IMG/VR virus record: IMGVR_UViG_3300022841_000021
Location: 1 to 51,285 of that record
DNA: 51,285 bases
DNA from: a virus
Reading direction: 5' to 3' (one strand)
The notes beneath the pieces were generated by a model that did no database searches, was not told the origin of the DNA, and worked only from the letters and a program-made list of their open reading frames with translations. Shown here in pieces: positions 16,721 to 24,365 of the stretch (its first letter is position 1; each line of letters starts with the position of its first letter). The translations under genes were made by a program, and so were the position numbers.

Positions 16721-19627
16721 ATGAGCAACATAGAACAAACGGTCGCAGCACATTCGAAATGGATTAACTCAGTTATTGAAAATAGTAAGCTACCTTCTGA
16801 GTTGGTTGAGACATTGGATTTAACAGCCTCTACCGAGGTCTCTATAGTTCAAGAAGGAGACCAGGATACCAAGAAAGTTAAAATACCATTGCTTAGAGGT
16901 TTTAAAGGCAATTGGAACTCTACGACAAACTCACCTGAGTTGGTAGACGGAGTTGGTCTACCTGGGGACGTATATACCCTTACTAGCGATTCTACAAGAA
17001 ATCTAGGTAGCGGTAATATAATCTATTTAATAAACGATTTAATTTACTACAACGGCTCTATATGGGTTAAGCTAACTCAATCTCAGATATCTGAAATAGT
17101 AGGTCTTCAAACCGCTTTAGACACTCTTCAGGAAAATATTGACGCAGAAGCTATTACTAGAGGTGACGCAGATACAACTTTACAAAATAACATAAGCACA
17201 GAGGCAACCGCAAGAGCAAGTGCAGATACAACTTTACAAAACAATATAGATTTAAAAGTAGATATTTCAAGTATTGTTGACAACGTAACTGCTGGGGGTG
17301 TAAGCGTTCCTTTATCAGCAGAGCAAGGAAAGATACTAAAAGCAGAAATACTAGCCTTAGCGGGTTCTTTAATACCGCAAGGCAATTGGGATGCAAGTAC
17401 TAATACTCCCGACATTTCAGGAACTACAGAAACAGGTTATTTTTGGATAGTATCGGTTGAAGGTGCTACCGATATTGGTGGAATTACTGATTGGAAAGTA
17501 AATGATTGGGCGATAAAAACCGCAGACGGTTGGGCAAAAATAGATAACACAGATAAAGTTTTAAGCGTAGCTGGTAAGATTGGCGAGGTTGTTTTAGCTA
17601 AAGCAGATGTAGGATTGTCTAATGTAGATAATACAACGGATGCAAATAAACCGATTTCAACCGCACAACAAACTGCCTTAGACTTAAAAGCGAATAAAGC
17701 TTCACCAAGTTTTACAGGAAATGCCAATTTTGCGGGTCTTGTTACAATAAATAATAGACTTGATTTAAACGATGCCTTAAATAATACTTTTATAGGTAGT
17801 AGTGTTGGAGAAAATAACACAACGGGAAGTTCCAACGCAGCTTTAGGCTACCTAAGTTTACAAAATAATACAACTGGAAGTGGAAACGTAGCTTTAGGTT
17901 TCCTAAATTTACAAAATAATACAACGGGAAATAGAAACGTAGCTTTAGGTTTCCAAAGTTTACAAAATAACACAACGGGAAATTCCAACGTAGCTTTAGG
18001 TTACCTAAATTTATATGAAAATACAACGGGAAGTTACAATGTAGCTTTAGGCTACCTAAGTTTACAAAATAACACAACGGGAGGTTCCAACGTAGCTTTA
18101 GGTCTTCAATCGGGTAGATATATAGCAGACGGAAATACTTCAAACGAAACAGGTTCAGAATCTATTTTTATAGGTAGAGATACTAGGGCAAACGCAGACG
18201 GAGAAACAAACCAAATTGTAATCGGAGTTAACGCTATCGGAAACGGTTCTAATACAGTTACTTTAGGAAATTCAAGTATTACAGATAATTACTTTCAAGG
18301 TAACTTAAGAGCTAGTAATTTTATAGGAGACGGTTCTGCTTTGACAAATATGCCTGTAAGTTCTGCACAACAAACCGCCTTAGATTTAAAAGCAAATAAG
18401 GCTTCACCAAGTTTTACAGGGGATGCTACGTTTGGGGGTGCTTTAACAGTAGGTCGTACGTCTGGTTATGGAAATTCAAGAATACAGTCTTTTATAGCTA
18501 CTACTGCAAACTTTGCTACATCTAATTTCCTTGCAGGAGATTCGGCAAATATGGCAGAAGGAGTTGGAGGAGAAATATCTTTTCTAGGTAAGTACGCGAC
18601 AGGTAATGATGATTTAGCTTTTTACGGTGGAATAAAAGGGTTTAAAGAAAACGCTACGGATAATAATACGGCTTGTGCGTTAGGTTTTTATACAAGACAA
18701 AATGCAACGGCACCAACAGAAAGAATGCGTATCAAAGCAAACGGAGATTTCGACTTTAAGTCAGGCAATGCCACGTTTGGGGGAAATGTAATTTTAGATG
18801 ATTCGAGAATTTATTCGGGTTCCTCAAATCAAAGGATAATACTTTCAGGTTCTAATTCAACTTCTTCAACTACTTACCAAGTAATTGAAGGCTATGACTT
18901 TGGTGGTACTGGTTTAGGAGGGGATTATTACGTAGTAATAAATAAAGACGGAACAACACCTACTAACGTTTTTAATATTGATGGAAAAACAGGAAACGCC
19001 ACTTTTGGGGGTAGTGTATTAATTAATCAAACAAGTTCCGTTTATAGTTTTGAGTTATTTCAAACAGGCACCGCTGCAACAAGTTACAATGCTTTAAGAA
19101 TAAGGGGTAACCATACGGATGCTGTTGGGATTATCGGAACTGGGGGTTCTTCAACTGGTAATACTGCGTTTAGAGATAAATTTGTTATTGGTACTCAAAC
19201 AGCACACTCAACTTCATTAGCAACAAGTGATACGGCTAGATATACTATTGATTCAAGCGGAAACCACGACTTTAAATCAGGCAACGCCACTTTTGGGGGT
19301 AATGTAACCGCTTCAAGTTTTGTAGGTACCATACAAGAAAATTTTACCTATTTAGATGCTAATTATACTTTATTAGATAGTGATTACAATTTGCACTCAA
19401 TAAAAACTAATGGAGAATTAACTGTTATCGTACCGTTAGGTTTAGGAATAAATCAGTCTTGGAATTTCAGTAGCGCACTTTTTAATATAAATCTTACACA
19501 TCCATCGGGTGTAACTATAACGACAATTCCTAACGGAAATGCTAACAACCTAAAATGCGAGGGATTGACTAGCGCTAGACTTGTAGCAACTTCAACGGCA
19601 AATGAATATCTATTTATAAAAGGATAA
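16721..19627 (+). CDS. Tail fibre with YadA-like head repeats, element A
   Basis: 968 residues. In order: an N-terminal attachment part (1-150), a coiled-coil-like linker with the repeated TTLQNNI.TEATARA segment, a collar-like domain containing GYFWIVSVEGATDIGG, then YadA/trimeric-adhesin-like 17-residue repeats ALGYLSLQNNTTGSGNV (about 374-460), further repeats of SFTGNATFGG type, and a beta-rich tip. Its residues from about 152 on share almost identical DNA with the fibre at 50310. Receptor binding is the expected role. Confidence 0.8.
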   Translation: MSNIEQTVAAHSKWINSVIENSKLPSELVETLDLTASTEVSIVQEGDQDTKKVKIPLLRGFKGNWNSTTNSPELVDGVGLPGDVYTLTSDSTRNLGSGNIIYLINDLIYYNGSIWVKLTQSQISEIVGLQTALDTLQENIDAEAITRGDADTTLQNNISTEATARASADTTLQNNIDLKVDISSIVDNVTAGGVSVPLSAEQGKILKAEILALAGSLIPQGNWDASTNTPDISGTTETGYFWIVSVEGATDIGGITDWKVNDWAIKTADGWAKIDNTDKVLSVAGKIGEVVLAKADVGLSNVDNTTDANKPISTAQQTALDLKANKASPSFTGNANFAGLVTINNRLDLNDALNNTFIGSSVGENNTTGSSNAALGYLSLQNNTTGSGNVALGFLNLQNNTTGNRNVALGFQSLQNNTTGNSNVALGYLNLYENTTGSYNVALGYLSLQNNTTGGSNVALGLQSGRYIADGNTSNETGSESIFIGRDTRANADGETNQIVIGVNAIGNGSNTVTLGNSSITDNYFQGNLRASNFIGDGSALTNMPVSSAQQTALDLKANKASPSFTGDATFGGALTVGRTSGYGNSRIQSFIATTANFATSNFLAGDSANMAEGVGGEISFLGKYATGNDDLAFYGGIKGFKENATDNNTACALGFYTRQNATAPTERMRIKANGDFDFKSGNATFGGNVILDDSRIYSGSSNQRIILSGSNSTSSTTYQVIEGYDFGGTGLGGDYYVVINKDGTTPTNVFNIDGKTGNATFGGSVLINQTSSVYSFELFQTGTAATSYNALRIRGNHTDAVGIIGTGGSSTGNTAFRDKFVIGTQTAHSTSLATSDTARYTIDSSGNHDFKSGNATFGGNVTASSFVGTIQENFTYLDANYTLLDSDYNLHSIKTNGELTVIVPLGLGINQSWNFSSALFNINLTHPSGVTITTIPNGNANNLKCEGLTSARLVATSTANEYLFIKG
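17175..17897 (+). repeat. Fibre segment shared with element B
   Basis: The coding sequence here aligns without a gap (constant offset 33388) to 50563-51285, with only scattered substitutions. The similarity is highest from 17560 onward. The match continues to the window end, so its right boundary is unknown. This is consistent with recent exchange of host-recognition DNA between the two elements. Confidence 0.9.
17840..18094 (+). repeat. Five 51-bp coding repeats
   Basis: Units start at 17840, 17891, 17942, 17993 and 18044, exactly 51 bp apart, with a sixth unit beginning at 18095. Each encodes 17 residues of the type ALGxLxLQNNTTGxxNV, the left-handed helical head repeat of YadA-type adhesins. 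Variation lies mainly in Tyr/Phe and the residues after TTG. Such tandem coding repeats can change copy number by slippage. Confidence 0.9.
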
Positions 19628-19696
19628 TTAATATAAAAGTTTTCTATAAGAAAACTAATATAGTAACAAATAGTTATAACAATAAGTAAATATAAT

Positions 19697-19759
19697 ATAA
19701 AAAAAATTATAAAAAATTGGAAAACGTCTTTAATGGGATTGGTAATAATCTTTACATAA
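19697..19759 (+). pseudogene. Decayed duplicate of the holin-like gene start
   Basis: The stretch 19661-19750 is a partial tandem copy of 19798-19887 (offset 137). Here the start codon is ATA instead of ATG and the frame ends after 20 codons (IKKIIKNWKTSL...), so it cannot encode the 54-residue product. The flanking TAGTAACAAATAG leader was copied too. Confidence 0.7.
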
Positions 19760-19833
19760 GGAACGCAATAGGATAAGAAAATTAAAAAACCTTTACATAG
19801 TAACAAATAGTTATAACAATAAGTAAATATAAT

Positions 19834-19998
19834 ATGAAAGAAATTATAAGAAATTGGAAAACTTCATTAATAGGATTGGTAATAATTACAGGACTTGCAT
19901 ACTCTGGACTTTCAAATGGCTTTACAATTTCAGAAGCAATAGCTGGACTGATTGCAATTGGATTTTTAAGAGCAAAAGATAAGAAAGATGACAAATAA
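19834..19998 (+). CDS. Small holin-like membrane protein
   Basis: 54 residues with a charged start (MKEIIRNWKTS), one or two hydrophobic segments (LIGLVIITGLAYS, then ISEAIAGLIAIGFL) and a Lys/Asp-rich tail. It opens the lysis cassette upstream of the endolysin, so a holin role is probable. Its last 11 bases overlap the next gene. Confidence 0.6.
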   Translation: MKEIIRNWKTSLIGLVIITGLAYSGLSNGFTISEAIAGLIAIGFLRAKDKKDDK

Positions 19999-20302
19999 AT
20001 TTTTATTAGAAGAAATACACAAAGAGCAGAAAGAACAAGCACAAAAACAATTGCAACTTTCTGCTGACTTTTCTAACTTTATGAATAAACAAGAAGCTTT
20101 TAATAAAAGGGTTACAAGTTTACTTTATAGCGACACAGACACCAACAGCACAGGGTACATTGAAAGTCACAACAAATTAAGTGAAAGAGTTTTAGACTTG
20201 GAAGTGAAAAACAAAGTAACCGCTGGAAAGGTTGCAATTAGTGTGATTATTGTTTCTGCAATAGGAACAGCAGTTTGGAAATTAATATCAATTTTAGACT
20301 AA
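19988..20302 (+). CDS. Coiled-coil protein with C-terminal membrane segment
   Basis: 104 residues: a Gln/Lys-rich N-terminal coiled coil (about 5-75) and a single C-terminal transmembrane helix (about 82-101, VAISVIIVSAIGTAVWKLI). A tail-anchored protein next to holin and endolysin could be a second holin or an antiholin. No family is recognised with certainty. Confidence 0.55.
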   Translation: MTNKFLLEEIHKEQKEQAQKQLQLSADFSNFMNKQEAFNKRVTSLLYSDTDTNSTGYIESHNKLSERVLDLEVKNKVTAGKVAISVIIVSAIGTAVWKLISILD

Positions 20303-20303
20303 A

Positions 20304-20642
20304 ATGAGCCTAAGTAGTAAACAAATTATTTTCAGTAAAAATATAGCAAGTCTTATAGTTTACGCAGATATGATAGGTATAGAATTGACTTTTGGCGATG
20401 CTTATCGTAATGAATTTACACAAAGAGAGTACGTAAGGTTAGGACTTTCTAAAACTATGAATAGTTTACACCGTAAGCGGTTAGCAGTAGATTTTAATTT
20501 CTTTATAGATGGTGAATTAACCTACAACAAAGACCGTTTAATGGATCTTGGCGAGTTTTGGGAAGGATTACACAAAAAAAATAAATGGGGTGGTAGTTTC
20601 TCTCGATTCATTGATACACCGCATTTTCAAATGTCAGAATAG
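20304..20642 (+). CDS. M15-family peptidase endolysin
   Basis: 112 residues, the size of a compact M15/VanY-like D-Ala or L-Ala-D-Glu peptidase. Visible zinc-site residues: H56 and D63 in SLHRKRLAVDF, and H107 in DTPHFQ, with WGG at 95-97 as in the family. It cleaves peptidoglycan stem peptides at the end of infection. No signal peptide is seen, so release depends on the holin. Confidence 0.88.
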   Translation: MSLSSKQIIFSKNIASLIVYADMIGIELTFGDAYRNEFTQREYVRLGLSKTMNSLHRKRLAVDFNFFIDGELTYNKDRLMDLGEFWEGLHKKNKWGGSFSRFIDTPHFQMSE

Positions 20643-20648
20643 TTTTTT

Positions 20649-21101
20649 ATGAAAAATCAAATATGTACATCTTGCAATAAATTAAAAGAAATTAAAAGTT
20701 TTGAGCATCAAAAAAACAGAAAAAACCCTAGAAAAAAGTGTAAAAAATGCAGAATATCTGAAAGAGTTTATACTGATGAGCAAAGAGAGAGTAGAAAGAA
20801 ATATGCATTAGAGCAAAGAAATAATCCTGCATATTTTGAGAAATATAAAAATAGTTCCCTACAAAGAAATTACAATATAAATTTATCTGATTATAAAAAA
20901 ATGCTAAAAAATCAGAAAGAGAGATGTGCAATTTGTAAAAATAAATTTAAAAGCAGTAAAAACACTCACGTAGACCACAATCACAATACATTAAAGGTGA
21001 GAGAATTACTTTGTTCAGGGTGTAACGCAGGTATTGGGTTATTAAAAGAAAATATAAAAACACTTAAAAGTGCAGTAGAATACATAAAAAGACACGAATA
21101 A
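20649..21101 (+). CDS. Endonuclease VII-like HNH protein
   Basis: 150 residues. Zinc-finger-like pairs C6/C9 and C31/C34 open the protein; the second half (from about 88) has the recombination-endonuclease-VII arrangement C93-x2-C96, HVDHNH at 107-112 and C122-x2-C125 with GIG. It sits inside the lysis cassette between endolysin and spanin, a typical place for a free-standing homing-type endonuclease insertion. Confidence 0.8.
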   Translation: MKNQICTSCNKLKEIKSFEHQKNRKNPRKKCKKCRISERVYTDEQRESRKKYALEQRNNPAYFEKYKNSSLQRNYNINLSDYKKMLKNQKERCAICKNKFKSSKNTHVDHNHNTLKVRELLCSGCNAGIGLLKENIKTLKSAVEYIKRHE

Positions 21102-21551
21102 ATGAAACTACAAAATAAATCTTACATCTTTTTATTAATCTTTTTTTTTGGTGGTTGTGTGGCTCGGAAGTCTACAATTGAGTACAAAGAGCGTATTGTT
21201 TTGGACACGATTAAAATTGAAACAATTAAAACAATTATTAAACCAATAAAAGAAACTTTAATAGTTCAGAACCCTTGTGATTCTTTAGGGATTTTAAAGC
21301 AATTTGACAAAGAAATTAAGACAGAATTATCTTCTGTTAGGGTTTACAATGATAAAGGAGTTATAAAAGCAGAAATAAACATAGACAGTTTAAAGCAAGT
21401 TTTAAGAACCGAATTTAAAAGCAACTACATAGCAAAGACAGACACAAAAGAAGTCGAAATTATAAGGTATAAGTACCATTTATGGCTTGTTTTAACATTA
21501 ATAATATCAATTTTACTAAATATATTACTACTAAAAGGAAAAGTATTTTAA
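21102..21551 (+). CDS. Probable one-protein spanin (u-spanin)
   Basis: 149 residues. The N-terminus has a lipoprotein signal (hydrophobic IFLLIFFF, then GGC with C19 as the lipidated Cys) and the C-terminus has a transmembrane helix (about 126-145), with a charged helical linker between. An outer-membrane lipoprotein tied to the inner membrane by its C-terminal helix is the layout of u-spanins, which fuse the two membranes in the last step of lysis. The position at the end of the lysis cassette supports this. Confidence 0.72.
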   Translation: MKLQNKSYIFLLIFFFGGCVARKSTIEYKERIVLDTIKIETIKTIIKPIKETLIVQNPCDSLGILKQFDKEIKTELSSVRVYNDKGVIKAEINIDSLKQVLRTEFKSNYIAKTDTKEVEIIRYKYHLWLVLTLIISILLNILLLKGKVF

Positions 21552-21564
21552 CTAAAAAGCAAAA

Positions 21565-22746
21565 ATGAAAATTCATAAAAATTTAAAAGCACAGGAAGCA
21601 GAATTATTAGGATTTCAAGTTAAGCCAAACGAAAAAAATAGAAAGTCAGCACGTTATTATATTACTATTGAAGATAACGAATACATTACGGAATTAAGAA
21701 GCACCCCAAATAAGCGAAAGTTTATTGAAACACAAAAGAAATTTGATAAAAGCGGAAACGTTATTTCTTCGGTGCAAAAGCTACAGAGTAAGCCGATAGA
21801 TATTCCTGAAAACTTCGAGGTAATTAAAGTATCTACTTCTAAAACCACCGGTCAACAATGGGTGCAATACGCTCCAAAAAAAGGTAATAACGAGAATGAC
21901 TATTTAAAATTAAAAGATGTTATAATTAAGGAGATGAAGACACACGCTCCGAAGTTTCCAAAGTTAAAAAGAGATAAACTAGCAGACGAACACTTACTTG
22001 TTATTGACCCAGCAGACGTACATATAGGAAAGCTTGCAACGTCTTTCGAGTGTGGCGAAGATTATAATAATCAAATAGCAGTACAAAGAGTTTTAGAGGG
22101 CGTAGACGGCATATTACAGAAGTCTAACGGCTTTAATATTGATAAAATACTATTTATAGGAGGTAATGATATACTACATATCGATACTCCCGATAGAAAA
22201 ACAAGCAATGGGACTCAACAAGATACTGACGGAATGTGGTACAACAACTTTCTAATAGCTAAAAGGCTATACATTGAAGTTTTAGAGAAATTAATAGGAA
22301 TAGCAGATGTACACTTTACATTCAACCCGTCAAATCATGATTACACAAACGGTTTCTTTTTAGCTGATGTAATACAAACTTACTTTAAAGACTGTAAGAA
22401 TATAACATTTGATTGTTCTATTGCACACAGAAAGTACTACACCTATCACACAAACTTAATAGGCACAACGCACGGAGATGGTGCAAAACCGCAAGATTTA
22501 CCGTTATTAATGGCGCAAGAGAGTAACGAATGGAGTGCTACAAAACACCGGTACATTTATACACACCACATACACCACAAAACTTCTAAAGATTTCGTAG
22601 GAGTTTGCGTAGAGAGTTTAAGAAGCCCAAGCGGAACGGATAGTTGGCATCATAGGAAAGGGTACGAACACGCACCGAAAGCAGTAGAGGGTTTTTTACA
22701 TTCTAAACTAAACGGGCAAGTCGCGCGCTTAACACATATTTTTTAG
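21565..22746 (+). CDS. Calcineurin-like metallophosphoesterase
   Basis: 393 residues. Residues 1-125 form a separate N-terminal domain. The metal-binding series is complete: DVH at 151-153, GGND at 199-202, SNHD at 256-259, THGD at 302-305 and THHIHH at 333-338. This is a metal-dependent phosphoesterase, probably acting on DNA or a nucleotide. Genes of this kind are found near the end of Bacteroidota phage late operons. A strong terminator follows, closing the late transcript. Confidence 0.85.
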   Translation: MKIHKNLKAQEAELLGFQVKPNEKNRKSARYYITIEDNEYITELRSTPNKRKFIETQKKFDKSGNVISSVQKLQSKPIDIPENFEVIKVSTSKTTGQQWVQYAPKKGNNENDYLKLKDVIIKEMKTHAPKFPKLKRDKLADEHLLVIDPADVHIGKLATSFECGEDYNNQIAVQRVLEGVDGILQKSNGFNIDKILFIGGNDILHIDTPDRKTSNGTQQDTDGMWYNNFLIAKRLYIEVLEKLIGIADVHFTFNPSNHDYTNGFFLADVIQTYFKDCKNITFDCSIAHRKYYTYHTNLIGTTHGDGAKPQDLPLLMAQESNEWSATKHRYIYTHHIHHKTSKDFVGVCVESLRSPSGTDSWHHRKGYEHAPKAVEGFLHSKLNGQVARLTHIF

Positions 22747-22778
22747 CCAATAAACACAATTTTACAATATAGTCTTAC

Positions 22779-22807
22779 AACCCTTATTTCGCATAATAAG
22801 GGTTTTT
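22779..22807 (+). terminator. Terminator of the element A late operon
   Basis: AACCCTTATT (22779-22788) pairs with AATAAGGGTT (22795-22804) around the loop TCGCAT, and a T run follows. Its reverse reading lacks an equally good T run. Confidence 0.85.
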
Positions 22808-22896
22808 ACGTGCTTAAAACCACCTTATTTGTAAGTTATTTTGTAAATAAACTGAAAATAAATAGAAATTATAGTGTTTTATATTGTATTGTATTG

Positions 22897-22904
22897 TATC
22901 TTTG
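22897..22904 (+). promoter_or_regulatory. Promoter of the small-gene cluster
   Basis: TATCTTTG matches the Bacteroidota -7 box. It lies 20 bases before the first ATG of the operon at 22924. The -33 region (around 22875) is only T-rich. The gap between 22747 and 22923 otherwise holds only the terminator. Confidence 0.65.
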
Positions 22905-22923
22905 AAGAAAAAACAAAGGAACT

Positions 22924-23124
22924 ATGAAAGAATTATTAAGTTTAACAGCAAGTAAATTAGTAGAAAATAATTTTAGCGATGAGTGTATTTTAGCTTGTGG
23001 TTCTGTTTTTAAACAAGCATTTATTGAGCAAGGATTTACAAGGGTTCTTTCGAATGAATTTGCTATAGACTCTTTAAAAATAATAATAACCACTTTAAGT
23101 AAAATTAAATATGAACTACTGTAA
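22924..23124 (+). CDS. Hypothetical protein
   Basis: 66 residues, helical, with two Cys near the middle (DECILACGS). First gene of a run of six or seven very small genes between the lysis cassette and the integrase. Function unknown. Confidence 0.55.
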   Translation: MKELLSLTASKLVENNFSDECILACGSVFKQAFIEQGFTRVLSNEFAIDSLKIIITTLSKIKYELL

Positions 23125-23194
23125 AAACAAACTAGAAAGAAAACCCTTAACACTGTGTAATGTTAAGCAGTGCAATAAGTGTAAGATAAAATAA
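23111..23194 (+). CDS. Possible 27-residue Cys-rich peptide
   Basis: MNYCKNK... with four Cys (CNVKQCNKC at the end), as in a small zinc knuckle. It starts inside the previous gene and stops two bases before the next ATG, a spacing that favours translation, but the length makes this uncertain. Confidence 0.4.
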   Translation: MNYCKNKLERKPLTLCNVKQCNKCKIK

Positions 23195-23196
23195 CT

Positions 23197-23466
23197 ATGA
23201 ATACAGATATATTTTTAACCAAAAAAAAGAAAGTAGATTTAACAAAGTGTTATTTTATGCTATGCAAAAGTATTGGAGGAAGCTTATTACTAAGAACTAT
23301 TTACACTTCTAAAGTAGATAAATCGGATGTTATATTTCATTACGAAGATGTTAAAAAAATGAATTGCGTATTTGCTATAAAAAACGATAAGAAAACTTGG
23401 GATAAGTTTAAAACCTTTAAGGGATTTATAAACAGAATAAATAAAGATTTAATTAAACAAAAATAA
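23197..23466 (+). CDS. Hypothetical protein
   Basis: 89 residues, basic, with strand-rich start (CYFMLCKSIGGSLLLRTIYTS) and a Lys-rich end. No motif recognised. Confidence 0.5.
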   Translation: MNTDIFLTKKKKVDLTKCYFMLCKSIGGSLLLRTIYTSKVDKSDVIFHYEDVKKMNCVFAIKNDKKTWDKFKTFKGFINRINKDLIKQK

Positions 23467-23468
23467 TT

Positions 23469-23639
23469 ATGGACATATTTAACATTAATTTACCGTCAGA
23501 CGAAGAGAATAAGAAATTTAAAAAATTAGATTCTTGGTTTGATTTTATGAATAAACAATTCGGAGAAATAGAGGAGAGTAATCACAAGTTACAAGTTAAT
23601 AATCTTCTTAGTGATAACGATATAAACGCAATAGAATGA
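23469..23639 (+). CDS. Hypothetical small acidic protein
   Basis: 56 residues, acidic, single predicted helix in the middle (FDFMNKQFGEIEE). It overlaps the next gene by four bases, so they are probably translated together. Confidence 0.5.
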   Translation: MDIFNINLPSDEENKKFKKLDSWFDFMNKQFGEIEESNHKLQVNNLLSDNDINAIE

Positions 23640-23821
23640 GTACAAAATTTGGTATAATAATACCAGCAACGGGCGAAATAGTAGAAGTGGCTTTTAGAAG
23701 CAACGGTATTCGATTTACAAACCCATTAGCGCACTTACTACCGAACGAAACAAAAGTAGAGCCGTTAAACAACACCGCACAAGGAATTTACACAATCGAA
23801 GACATTAAAAAATCTATATGA
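23636..23821 (+). CDS. Hypothetical small protein
   Basis: 61 residues, beta-rich start (FGIIIPATGEIVEV), followed by a stretch with Pro and Asn (NPLAHLLPNET). No motif recognised. It overlaps the next gene by four bases. Confidence 0.5.
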   Translation: MSTKFGIIIPATGEIVEVAFRSNGIRFTNPLAHLLPNETKVEPLNNTAQGIYTIEDIKKSI

Positions 23822-24018
23822 ATAATTGGAAAGAACGATACGAGAAGTATAAAAAAGGAATGGGCTACAAGAATAAAGACGTTGCAAAACTCTTTAACAA
23901 GAATCTAAACGCAATAGAAAAGGCGGTTTCTTGTGTACCTTTCCCTGAATATTTAAAGCCTGTTATTATAACGTATGAGAGTATGTTAGAGAGTGGGCGG
24001 ATAGTTTATAAAATCTAA
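23818..24018 (+). CDS. Small HTH-like protein
   Basis: 66 residues. Residues 15-45 (MGYKNKDVAKLFNKNLNAIEKAVSC) have the spacing of a helix-turn-helix and the whole looks like a small DNA-binding regulator, perhaps acting near the integrase or excision control. The evidence is the HTH-like pattern only. Confidence 0.45.
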   Translation: MNNWKERYEKYKKGMGYKNKDVAKLFNKNLNAIEKAVSCVPFPEYLKPVIITYESMLESGRIVYKI

Positions 24019-24021
24019 CGT

Positions 24022-24074
24022 AATTGTACAACAATTGAACGGATTAAGTGGGCGAGGATTTTCCGCAGGAAAAT
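24022..24074. repeat. Intergenic inverted repeats
   Basis: Two hairpins lie in the gap after the small genes: AATTGT/ACAATT at 24022-24036 (loop ACA) and ATTTTCC/GGAAAAT at 24058-24074 (loop GCA). Neither has a T run. This unusual GC-richer stretch may be a remnant of a flavobacterial intergenic repeat rather than phage DNA. Confidence 0.35.
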
Positions 24075-24169
24075 ACAAGCCAACGTAAAAATAGAAAAAA
24101 CAAAATAGTAATAATATTAGCAACGTTTGATTTATGTACGTTGTTGGTTACTTTAAAAATTATGAAATT

Positions 24170-24316
24170 ATGATAGAAATTTATGGAATTGCAATTATTT
24201 TAATAATAGGATTTGTTAAAATATCTTGGACTTTGGATGATATAAAGATAGAATCTAGATACAGCAACACCTTGTTAGAAGAACAAAATAAATTAATAAA
24301 AGACAAAAGTAAATAA
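24170..24316 (+). CDS. Small membrane protein
   Basis: 48 residues from the ATG at 24170: a hydrophobic helix (IYGIAIILIIGFVKIS) and a charged tail. A start at 24134 would add twelve residues. The position beside the integrase suggests an accessory or superinfection role, which is a guess. Confidence 0.4.
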   Translation: MIEIYGIAIILIIGFVKISWTLDDIKIESRYSNTLLEEQNKLIKDKSK

Positions 24317-24365
24317 TTTTTATTGTTACCAACTACTTATATCCTCCATTCAATAAATTGAACCA

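Noticed and set aside
17840-18094. Regular 51-bp repeats suggesting a CRISPR array
   Set aside because: They are coding repeats in frame with a fibre protein, have no unique spacers, and no cas gene is near.
17128-18143. Long reverse-strand open frames (up to about 130 codons) across the fibre gene
   Set aside because: They lie opposite a strongly coding fibre gene and reflect its repeat composition; no promoter or family resemblance supports them.
16721-19627. Diversity-generating retroelement target in the fibre
   Set aside because: No reverse transcriptase or template repeat is present; the variation between copies is not limited to adenine positions.
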